A stretch of 8,645 bases of DNA from Pseudomonadota bacterium (lineage in GTDB: Bacteria > Pseudomonadota > Alphaproteobacteria > Ferrovibrionales > Ferrovibrionaceae), in the NCBI GenBank assembly GCA_021793055.1, contig JAJYTL010000121.1, forward strand, positions 1 through 8,645, given 5' to 3'. Made by a program: the position numbers and the translations under genes. Numbering within the stretch: position 1 is the stretch's first letter; the number at the start of each line of letters is the position of its first letter. This document shows, piece by piece, positions 1-5,231 of the stretch. Under the pieces are notes generated by a model. It was not told the origin of the DNA, ran no database searches, and saw only the letters and a list, made by a program, of their open reading frames with translations.

Positions 1-132
1 ACCAATCGCTCGCCGGATTTTTTCGAGATGGCGGTGGATATCGAGGTCAGGGACGTCCGCCATCTCACCAATATCATCGCCGCGCTGCGCGCCGATCCCG
101 CGATCACCTCGGTCGAGCGGGCGCGAGGGTAG
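1..132 (+). CDS. rel: C-terminal end of bifunctional (p)ppGpp synthetase/hydrolase (Rel/SpoT/Rsh), partial
   Basis: Only the last 43 residues and the TAG stop (130-132) lie in the window; the start is upstream of position 1. The visible peptide runs DFFEMAVDIEVRDVRHL, then NIIAALRADPAITSVERARG. This matches the final ACT domain of alphaproteobacterial long Rel/SpoT proteins, where a FFxMxxDIEVxDxxHL strand-helix is followed by xIIAxLRAxPxVxSVER. The family makes and hydrolyses (p)ppGpp in the cytoplasm, and the ACT domain senses signals and regulates the N-terminal catalytic domains. Those catalytic domains are outside the window, so their activity cannot be judged. The position just ahead of the DUF2062-pdxJ-acpS-lepB cluster is the usual alphaproteobacterial location of this gene and supports the call. 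The symbol is uncertain because rel, relA, spoT and rsh are all used for this single enzyme. Confidence 0.82.
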   Translation, partial: TNRSPDFFEMAVDIEVRDVRHLTNIIAALRADPAITSVERARG

Positions 133-155
133 GATGCGGGCGGTTTCCGTCTTGC

Positions 156-176
156 GTGCCCGGGGCACCGGCCGGT
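156..176 (+). other. Small hairpin plus adjoining 10-bp palindrome ahead of the DUF2062 gene
   Basis: In the 48-bp gap after rel, GTGCC (156-160) and GGCAC (164-168) can form a five-pair stem with a three-base loop. It overlaps the perfect palindrome ACCGGCCGGT (167-176), which ends four bases before the DUF2062 ATG. No U-tract follows, so this is not a standard intrinsic terminator. It could be an RNA fold or binding site in the message, but short GC palindromes arise easily by chance in DNA of this composition. Confidence 0.25.
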
Positions 177-180
177 TGAC

Positions 181-717
181 ATGTTTCGGCGCCGCGTAAG
201 GCCGCCCATCGGGCGCCGGGTCGGCGAGCTTTTGTGGCCGTCCGCCGGCTGGAAGCGGCGGCTGCGTTACTTGTTCCTGCGGCTGGCGCGACTGTCGGGC
301 TCGCCCTACAGCATCGCCGCCGGCTTCGCCTGCGGCGCAGCCGTGAGTTTCACCCCCTTTCTCGGTTTCCACATTCTGCTCGGGGTCGCCTTCTCGTGGC
401 TGCTCGGCGGCAATCCGGTCGCCGCGATGATCGGCACGCTGATCGGCAATCCCTGGACCTTTCCCTTCATCTGGTGGTGGACCTATTGGCTCGGCCATCA
501 GCTCTTGCCGGGCCACCAGATGATCGCCCTCAAGGGCGTCGATGTCGCCTATCTGACGCACCACGTCTGGGACATTTTGGCGCCGATGGCGCTCGGCGGC
601 GTCCTTTCGGCGACGCTGGTCTGGTTCGCAAGCTATTATCCCGTCAGCCGCGCCATCGTCGTCTTCCGGCGCAACAGGGCGAGCCGGCGCGGCGGCCCAC
701 GCAGACCCGAGGCATGA
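181..717 (+). CDS. DUF2062 domain-containing inner-membrane protein
   Basis: This 178-residue protein carries the hallmarks of the DUF2062 family: SFTPFLGFH at residues 56-64 and GNPWTFPFIW at 89-98, each within hydrophobic stretches. Residues 45-75 and 79-105 look like membrane segments, and a further hydrophobic stretch covers about residues 133-150. The N-terminus is strongly basic (MFRRRVRPP, then WKRRLR) and the C-terminus ends in another basic cluster, so by the positive-inside rule both ends are probably cytoplasmic. No molecular function is established for the family. The ATG at 181 is chosen because MFRRR followed by a LLWP segment is the usual family N-terminus as I recall it; no Shine-Dalgarno precedes it. 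The stop overlaps a possible pdxJ ATG, so the two are probably co-transcribed. The position between rel and pdxJ is common in alphaproteobacteria. Confidence 0.88.
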   Translation: MFRRRVRPPIGRRVGELLWPSAGWKRRLRYLFLRLARLSGSPYSIAAGFACGAAVSFTPFLGFHILLGVAFSWLLGGNPVAAMIGTLIGNPWTFPFIWWWTYWLGHQLLPGHQMIALKGVDVAYLTHHVWDILAPMALGGVLSATLVWFASYYPVSRAIVVFRRNRASRRGGPRRPEA

Positions 718-722
718 GAACG

Positions 723-1478
723 ATGGCGGCACCGCTCCGGCTTGGCGTGAACATCGATCACGTGGCGACCATCCGCAACGCGCGCGGCGGCGGTCACCCG
801 GATCCGGTGCGCGCAGCGAAGCTCGCCGCCGCGGCCGGGGCCGACAGCATCACCGCCCATCTGCGGGAGGATCGGCGCCACATCTCGGACCTCGACATTG
901 AGCGCCTGTCGAGCGAGATCGCGCTGCCGCTCAATCTCGAAATGGCCGCGACCGCCGAAATGGTGGCGATTGCGCTGCGTCATCTGCCGCATGCCTGCTG
1001 CCTCGTGCCGGAGAAGCGGGAGGAGCGCACCACCGAGGGCGGGCTCGACGCCGCCGGCCAGCAAGAGGCGCTGCGGCCTTTCGTCGCCAAGTTGAGCGCG
1101 GCCGGCATCCGCGTGGCGCTGTTTATCGAGCCCGACCGCAAGCAGCTCGCCGCCGCCAAGGCGCTGCGGACGCCGGTGGTCGAGCTTCATACCGGCGCCT
1201 ATGCTGAGGCCAAGGGCGCGGCGCGCGACGCCGAGCTCGACCGTCTGGTGCAGGCCGCGGCCGCGGCCTCGGCGCTCGGCCTCGAATGCCACGCCGGACA
1301 TGGATTGACCTTCGACAACGTTGGCCCGGTCGCCGCCATCGCCGAGGTCGTCGAGCTCAATATCGGCCATTTTCTGATCGGCGAGGCGGTGTTCAACGGC
1401 CTCGACAGCGCCATCCGCCGGATGCGCGCCGTGATGGACGCGGCGCGTGCGCCGCGCGCCGCGCCGCGTCCGGCATGA
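723..1478 (+). CDS. pdxJ: Pyridoxine 5'-phosphate synthase PdxJ
   Basis: PdxJ condenses 1-deoxy-D-xylulose 5-phosphate with 3-amino-2-oxopropyl phosphate to make pyridoxine 5'-phosphate, the ring-closing step of the DXP-dependent vitamin B6 pathway, in the cytoplasm. The 251-residue product starts MAAPLRLGVNIDHVATIRN, the family's first beta strand. Active-site motifs are present: HLREDRRHI with His46, Arg48, Arg51 and His53 (matching E. coli His45, Arg47, Arg50 and His52), Glu73 in LNLEMAAT (E. coli Glu72), His190 and His193 in CHAGHGLT, and the phosphate-binding NIGHFLIGEAV near the end. It is a complete TIM barrel of normal length. Two starts are possible: ATG 714, overlapping the DUF2062 stop, and ATG 723. 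I prefer 723 because GAGG at 709-712 is ten bases upstream of it but only one base from 714. A 13-residue Ala/Arg/Pro-rich tail looks unstructured. Confidence 0.97.
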   Translation: MAAPLRLGVNIDHVATIRNARGGGHPDPVRAAKLAAAAGADSITAHLREDRRHISDLDIERLSSEIALPLNLEMAATAEMVAIALRHLPHACCLVPEKREERTTEGGLDAAGQQEALRPFVAKLSAAGIRVALFIEPDRKQLAAAKALRTPVVELHTGAYAEAKGAARDAELDRLVQAAAAASALGLECHAGHGLTFDNVGPVAAIAEVVELNIGHFLIGEAVFNGLDSAIRRMRAVMDAARAPRAAPRPA

Positions 1479-1480
1479 GG
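1477..1480 (+). promoter_or_regulatory. Shine-Dalgarno for acpS
   Basis: GAGG begins inside the pdxJ stop codon (TGA 1476-1478) and lies five bases ahead of the acpS ATG at 1486. It fixes the acpS start, rejecting a 13-residue extension back to 1447, and suggests translational coupling from pdxJ. Confidence 0.6.
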
Positions 1481-1485
1481 CGGCG

Positions 1486-1908
1486 ATGATCCTCGGTCTT
1501 GGCAACGATGTCATCATTGTCGGCCGCATCGAGAGCACCATCGAGCGATTCGGCGAGCGCTTTCTCGCGCGCATCTTCACCGAGGTCGAGCGCGCGCGCT
1601 CCGAACGCCGCCGCAATCGCGTCGCGTCCTATGCCAAGCGCTTCGCCGCCAAGGAGGCTTGCGCCAAGGCGCTCGGCACCGGTTTCCGCCGCGGCGTCTT
1701 TTGGCGCGATATCGGCGTCGTCAATGCCCGCTCGGGCAAGCCGACGATCGAGCTTGCGGGCGGCGCGCTGCGCCGGCTTGAGGAAATCACGCCGCGGGGC
1801 ATGCGGGCGGTGATCGATGTCACCATGACCGACGAGCGCGACCTCGCCGAGGCCGTGGTCATCATCTCCGCCATTCCCGACGGTGGCGGTTCCGGCGATG
1901 GCGCTTGA
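1486..1908 (+). CDS. acpS: Holo-[acyl-carrier-protein] synthase AcpS
   Basis: AcpS transfers the 4'-phosphopantetheine arm of coenzyme A onto a serine of acyl carrier protein, activating it for fatty acid synthesis. The 140-residue product shows the two family signatures: MILGLGNDVIIVGRIES at the N-terminus, with the Mg2+-binding Asp8, and RFAAKEACAKALGTGF at residues 52-67, with metal-binding Glu57 and the CoA-contacting Lys. FGERFLARIFTEVE (22-35) is the usual linker helix. After about residue 125 the tail PDGGGSGDGA is a low-complexity extension. The usual motif wording is G-x-D-I/V; Asn7 replaces the more common Thr or Val and is probably neutral. It begins seven bases after the pdxJ stop with a good Shine-Dalgarno, and its stop codon lies inside a TTGACA hexamer that may start transcription of lepB. 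Confidence 0.96.
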   Translation: MILGLGNDVIIVGRIESTIERFGERFLARIFTEVERARSERRRNRVASYAKRFAAKEACAKALGTGFRRGVFWRDIGVVNARSGKPTIELAGGALRRLEEITPRGMRAVIDVTMTDERDLAEAVVIISAIPDGGGSGDGA

Positions 1909-1933
1909 CAGTGGCGCCTTCCCTTGGCTTGAT
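1905..1933 (+). promoter_or_regulatory. Candidate internal promoter for lepB and downstream genes
   Basis: A perfect -35 consensus TTGACA (1905-1910) overlaps the acpS stop codon. With a 17-bp spacer the -10 position is CTTGAT (1928-1933), only three of six matches to TATAAT, giving a start near 1940 and a leader of about 35 bases before the lepB GTG. An alternative pairing, TTGATG (1929-1934) with TATTTT (1953-1958) at 18 bp, has the better -10 but would start transcription on top of the Shine-Dalgarno. Neither is proved. The 66-bp gap is the widest in the block and is relatively AT-rich. Confidence 0.4.
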
Positions 1934-1959
1934 GCCGCCGCGTTCTTGTCGCTATTTTA

Positions 1960-1966
1960 GGTGAGG
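1960..1966 (+). promoter_or_regulatory. Shine-Dalgarno deciding the GTG start of lepB
   Basis: GGTGAGG lies eight bases ahead of the GTG at 1975. The alternative ATG at 2005 is touched directly by AAGGAG (1999-2004) with no spacer, which is too close for efficient initiation. The GTG start is therefore preferred, adding ten residues. Confidence 0.55.
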
Positions 1967-1974
1967 GTTTCATA

Positions 1975-2754
1975 GTGGGTGCGAGCGACGAATCTCGCAA
2001 GGAGATGAAAGCCAAGTCCGGCGCCACCGTCGGCGAAACTGTTCGGACCGTCATCTACGCGATCCTGATCGCGCTCGCCATCCGAACCTTTGCGTTCGAG
2101 CCTTTCAACATCCCGTCCGGTTCCATGGAGCCGACGATCTTGGTCGGCGATTACGTTTTTGTCGCCAAATACGCCTACGGCTACAGCCGCTACTCCTTTC
2201 CGTTCAGCTTGCCGCTGTTTTCCGGCCGGATTTTCTTCCATAAGCCGAAGCGGGGCGATGTAGTGGTCTTCCGCCTGCCGCGCGATCCATCGATCGACTA
2301 CATCAAGCGCCTTATCGGCCTGCCCGGCGATCGTATCCAGATGCGGAACAGCGTACTCTACATCAACGGCAAGCCGGTGCAGCGGCGGCAAGTGCAGGAC
2401 TTCGTCGAGCGCGGCCGCCACGGCGTCCTTCATCATTATCCGCAATATATCGAGACCCTACCGAACGGCGTCAGCTACCACGCGGTCTACATGGATCCGA
2501 CCGAGCCGCTCGACAACACGCCGGTCTTTGTCGTGCCGCCGGGCCATTATTTCATGATGGGCGACAACCGCGACGATTCGACCGATAGCCGGGTGCCGGA
2601 AAACCAGGGCGGCGTCGGCTTCGTGCCGGCGGCGAATCTGGTAGGCCGGGCGGATATGCTGTTCTTCTCCACCAACGGCAGGTATCCCTTCTGGAAGGTG
2701 TGGGACTGGCCGTGGGACATTCGCTTCAGCCGGATATTCACCTTCATTTCCTGA
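1975..2754 (+). CDS. lepB: Signal peptidase I LepB
   Basis: LepB removes Sec and Tat signal peptides on the periplasmic face of the inner membrane using a Ser-Lys dyad. In this 259-residue protein, residues 23-41 form a single membrane anchor followed by box B, FNIPSGSMEPT, with catalytic Ser50. Box D, DYIKRLIGLPGD, carries the general base Lys111. Box E, GDNRDDSTDSR, spans 196-206. All catalytic elements are intact. It has one N-terminal membrane segment, as is usual in alphaproteobacteria, rather than the two of the E. coli enzyme, and a typical insertion (about 134-180) between boxes D and E. Translation starts at GTG 1975, supported by its Shine-Dalgarno. The stop is two bases from the rnc ATG, indicating co-translation. 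The exported protein encoded at 7736-8161 would be a natural substrate (inference). Confidence 0.97.
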   Translation: MGASDESRKEMKAKSGATVGETVRTVIYAILIALAIRTFAFEPFNIPSGSMEPTILVGDYVFVAKYAYGYSRYSFPFSLPLFSGRIFFHKPKRGDVVVFRLPRDPSIDYIKRLIGLPGDRIQMRNSVLYINGKPVQRRQVQDFVERGRHGVLHHYPQYIETLPNGVSYHAVYMDPTEPLDNTPVFVVPPGHYFMMGDNRDDSTDSRVPENQGGVGFVPAANLVGRADMLFFSTNGRYPFWKVWDWPWDIRFSRIFTFIS

Positions 2755-2756
2755 CC

Positions 2757-3488
2757 ATGGCCGAACTCGCCCGGATCGAGGACGCGCTTGGACATCGTTT
2801 CGCCGACGCCGCCCTTCTGACCGAGGCGCTGACCCACCCGAGCGTCGAGCGGCCGCGCCGGCGCGCCGATTACGACCGGCTGGAGTTCCTCGGCGATCGC
2901 GTGCTCGGCCTCGTCATCGCCGCGCATTTGTTCCGGCGGTTTCCCGCCGCCAAGGCCGGCGATCTCGCGCACCGCTACAATGCGCTGGTGCGCCAGGAAT
3001 GTCTGGCGCAGGTGGCGACCGCGCTTCGCCTCGGCGATCATATCCGGTTTTCCCGCAGCGAAAAGGCGATGGGCGGCGCGCAAAAGCCGGCGATTCTGGC
3101 CGATGTGCTCGAGGCGGTGATCGCGGCGCTCTATCTCGACGGCGGCTTCGCCGTGGCCGAGCGCTTCGTGCTGGCGCAGTTCGCGCCGCGGATCGACGAT
3201 CTCGGTCCGCCCGACAAGGATGCCAAGACTGCGCTTCAGGAATGGGCGCAAGGCCGCGGCCTGGCGCCGCCGGTCTATCGCCTGGCGGAATACGAGGGGC
3301 CGGCCCATGCGCCGCGCTTTGTGGTCACCGCCGAGCTCGCCGGCCGCCCCGAGTTTGCCGGCCGCCCCGGGCTCGGCGGCACCGAGGCGCGCGGCGAGGG
3401 CGGCTCGAAGCGCGAGGCGGAGCAGGCCGCGGCCGCGCGCCTGCTGGCCACACTCGAGGCGGGGAAGGGACGGGAGCCGCATGGCTGA
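2757..3488 (+). CDS. rnc: Ribonuclease III
   Basis: RNase III cuts double-stranded RNA, processing the rRNA precursor and some mRNAs. The 243-residue protein has an endonuclease domain (about 1-150) with the signature DRLEFLGDRVL at 40-50 and LADVLEAVIAALYLDGG at 114-130, then a double-stranded RNA-binding domain (about 155-235) starting DAKTALQEWAQGRG and ending SKREAEQAAAARLL. Against E. coli numbering, essential Glu41, Asp45, Asp114 and Glu117 correspond to Glu43, Asp47, Asp116 and Glu119. Two accessory acidic positions differ: E. coli Glu38 is Asp40 and Glu65 is Ala67. The RNA-binding domain is about ten residues longer than that of E. coli because of a duplicated hexapeptide (195-206). 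The ATG at 2757 is preferred over an upstream in-frame start at 2700 inside lepB. No Shine-Dalgarno is visible, so translation probably depends on ribosomes finishing lepB two bases upstream. Confidence 0.96.
   Translation: MAELARIEDALGHRFADAALLTEALTHPSVERPRRRADYDRLEFLGDRVLGLVIAAHLFRRFPAAKAGDLAHRYNALVRQECLAQVATALRLGDHIRFSRSEKAMGGAQKPAILADVLEAVIAALYLDGGFAVAERFVLAQFAPRIDDLGPPDKDAKTALQEWAQGRGLAPPVYRLAEYEGPAHAPRFVVTAELAGRPEFAGRPGLGGTEARGEGGSKREAEQAAAARLLATLEAGKGREPHG
3339..3374 (+). repeat. Two-copy 18-bp tandem repeat within rnc
   Basis: Copies at 3339-3356 and 3357-3374 share their first 13 bases (GCCGGCCGCCCCG) exactly and 15 of 18 overall. The repeat is in frame and encodes AGRPEF then AGRPGL, residues 195-206 of RNase III, in the loop between the second and third strands of the RNA-binding domain. 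Partial divergence of the second copy suggests it is not brand new. Confidence 0.8.
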
Positions 3489-4410
3489 CGTCAATCCGCC
3501 TTCGCCGGGGACGCCGACCCGGGCCGGCATCGTCGCCATCATCGGCGCGCCCAACGCCGGCAAGTCGACGCTGATCAATCAGTTCGTCGGCAGCAAGATC
3601 GCCATCGTGACGCCGAAGGCGCAGACCACGCGCAGCCGCGTCACCGGCATCGCCATGGCGGGCCAGACGCAGATCGTCTTCGTCGACACGCCGGGCATCT
3701 TTCAGCCGCGGCGCCGCCTCGATCGCGCCATGGTCGGCGCCGCCTGGAAGGGCGCCGCCGATGCCGACCGCATTCTGGTTCTGATCGACGCGGAGCGCGG
3801 CTTCGGCGCCGAGGTCGAGCGCATACTGACCGAACTGGTCGGCCTTGGCCGTGGCGCTATATTGGTGTTGAACAAGATCGACAAGGTGAGCAAGCCGACC
3901 CTGCTCGGTCTCGCGTCGGCGCTGAACGAGCGCTTTACCTTCGAGGCGACGTTCATGATCTCGGCCCTGACCGGCGACGGCGTCGAGACGCTGCGGAACT
4001 ATCTCGCGAGCCGCCTGCCGGAGGGACCCTGGCTTTATCCGGAAGACCAACTTGCCGACATGCCGGAGCGCCTGCTGGCCGCCGAGATCACCCGTGAGAA
4101 GCTCTTTCTCCGGCTGCGGGACGAGCTGCCCTATGCCTCGACGGTCGAGACCGAGGCGTGGAGCGAGGCGCCCGATGGCAGCGTCCGCATCAATCAGGTG
4201 GTCTATGTGACGCGGGAAAGCCAGAAGCCGATCGTGCTCGGCAAGGGAGGCCAGACCATCAAGGGGATCGGCAGCGCCGCGCGGCGCGAGATGGAGGAGG
4301 TCTTCGATCGCCGCGTCCATCTCTTCGTCTTCGTCAAGGTGCGCGCCGGCTGGCTCGACGATCCCGAGCGCTACCGCGAAATGGGCCTGGATTTCCCCGA
4401 CGAAGGTTGA
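3481..4410 (+). CDS. era: GTPase Era
   Basis: Era is an essential GTPase that binds the 3' end of 16S rRNA during small-subunit maturation. The 309-residue protein has all G motifs: G1 GAPNAGKST (22-30), G2 QTTRSR (48-53), G3 DTPG (69-72), G4 NKID (131-134) and G5 SAL (161-163). The C-terminal KH domain follows, with the RNA-binding GKGGQTIKGIG loop at 254-264 and a closing VHLFVFVKVRAGWLDD strand and turn. An N-terminal extension of about 14 residues (MADVNPPSPGTPTR) precedes the G domain, which is common in alphaproteobacterial Era. The ATG overlaps the last eight bases of rnc and is preceded by GGGAG four bases away, so the two ribosome-maturation genes are translationally coupled. The RNase III-Era pairing is widely conserved and matches their shared role in rRNA processing. 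Confidence 0.98.
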   Translation: MADVNPPSPGTPTRAGIVAIIGAPNAGKSTLINQFVGSKIAIVTPKAQTTRSRVTGIAMAGQTQIVFVDTPGIFQPRRRLDRAMVGAAWKGAADADRILVLIDAERGFGAEVERILTELVGLGRGAILVLNKIDKVSKPTLLGLASALNERFTFEATFMISALTGDGVETLRNYLASRLPEGPWLYPEDQLADMPERLLAAEITREKLFLRLRDELPYASTVETEAWSEAPDGSVRINQVVYVTRESQKPIVLGKGGQTIKGIGSAARREMEEVFDRRVHLFVFVKVRAGWLDDPERYREMGLDFPDEG

Positions 4411-4459
4411 GCCGAGGCCGCCTGCCGGGCCGGAAGATGCGCCGCCGCCCCGCCTTCGC

Positions 4460-4465
4460 TATGCT
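4460..4465 (+). promoter_or_regulatory. -10-like hexamer placed for a leaderless recO transcript
   Basis: TATGCT matches four of six TATAAT positions, and a start seven bases after its end falls on the A of the recO ATG (4472). No recognisable -35 hexamer lies 16-18 bp upstream. It matters because recO has no Shine-Dalgarno; leaderless messages are well known in alphaproteobacteria. Weak evidence on its own. Confidence 0.25.
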
Positions 4466-4471
4466 CGCGCC

Positions 4472-5227
4472 ATGCAATGGACCGACGATGGCATCGTTCT
4501 CGCCCGCCAGCGCCATGGCGAACACGCCGCCGTGGTGAGCTTGCTCACGCGCGAACATGGGCGCCATGCCGGGCTGGTCCGCGGCGCCATGGGCAGGCGG
4601 CTGCGCGGCGTGATCGAGCCCGGCAACGAGGTGAGCGCCGAATGGCGCGCCCGCCTTACCGAGCATCTCGGCCATTACCGGATCGAGCTCAAGACCGCGC
4701 ACGCGGCGGCGACCTTCGGCGCGCCGCTCCGCCTTCTCGCCCTGGTCTCGGCCGCGGCGCTGACCGAGAGGACCCTGGCCGAGCATGAACCGCACCCGGC
4801 GCTTTTCGCGGCCTTTCAGGCGCTGCTTCGGGCCCTCGATGAGAGCGCCGAATGGCCGGCCGTCTACGCGCGCTTCGAGCTCGGCCTCTTGGCCGAGCTC
4901 GGCTATGGCCTGGATCTCGAAACCTGCGCCGTGAGCGGCGCGACGGCGGGGCTCGCCTATGTCTCGCCCAGGACAGGCCGCGCCGTGACCCGGGACCGGG
5001 CCGGCGGCTACGAGGAGCGGCTTTTGCCGTTGCCAGCCTTCCTCGCCGACGGCCGCGGCGGGGCGGCCGCGAACGAGCCGCTGATCGATATCCGGAACGG
5101 GCTGAGACTGACCGGCCATTTCCTCGAACAGCGGGTTTTCGCGCCGCATGCGCGCAAAATGCCGTCGGCCAGGGAGCGTCTGATTGAGGGTTTGGCTCGC
5201 GCGGATACCATATCTGGGATAGGTTAG
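4472..5227 (+). CDS. recO: DNA repair protein RecO
   Basis: RecO works with RecR (and RecF) to displace SSB and load RecA onto single-stranded gaps in recombinational repair. The 251-residue product begins MQWTDDGIVLARQRHGEHA and continues VVSLLTREHGRHAGLVRG, the conserved OB-fold start of the family. A helical middle segment contains the conserved ELGLLAELGYGLDLETCAVSGA (about 138-159), and a family-like C-terminus includes LRLTGHFLEQRVF. Only one cysteine is present, so the four-cysteine zinc finger found in some RecO proteins is absent, as I recall is usual in alphaproteobacteria. The gene begins 61 bases after era. No ribosome-binding site is seen ahead of the ATG, and no longer in-frame start exists nearby. 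It ends four bases before parC. Confidence 0.95.
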   Translation: MQWTDDGIVLARQRHGEHAAVVSLLTREHGRHAGLVRGAMGRRLRGVIEPGNEVSAEWRARLTEHLGHYRIELKTAHAAATFGAPLRLLALVSAAALTERTLAEHEPHPALFAAFQALLRALDESAEWPAVYARFELGLLAELGYGLDLETCAVSGATAGLAYVSPRTGRAVTRDRAGGYEERLLPLPAFLADGRGGAAANEPLIDIRNGLRLTGHFLEQRVFAPHARKMPSARERLIEGLARADTISGIG

Positions 5228-5231
5228 GGTC

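Noticed and set aside
134..199. A 21-codon frame beginning one base after the rel stop
   Set aside because: It overlaps the DUF2062 start, has no recognisable product, and short frames this size are common by chance.
234..722. An N-terminal extension of pdxJ in the same frame, back into the DUF2062 gene
   Set aside because: The extension translates to an Arg/Ala-rich string with no family match, and PdxJ homologues begin at about MAAPLRLGVNIDHV.
636..1616. A 326-codon open frame on the - strand
   Set aside because: It is antisense to pdxJ and acpS, crosses several real gene boundaries, and has an Arg/Gly-rich translation without family features.
2700..2756. An upstream in-frame start for rnc inside the lepB coding region
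   Set aside because: It adds 19 residues not seen in RNase III; MAELARIEDALGH is the normal N-terminal helix.
2547..3578. A 343-codon open frame on the - strand
   Set aside because: It is the shadow of lepB and rnc, whose catalytic boxes are intact on the + strand.
3325..4320. A 331-codon open frame on the - strand
   Set aside because: It is the antisense shadow of era and the end of rnc; the + strand products have complete G motifs and a KH domain.
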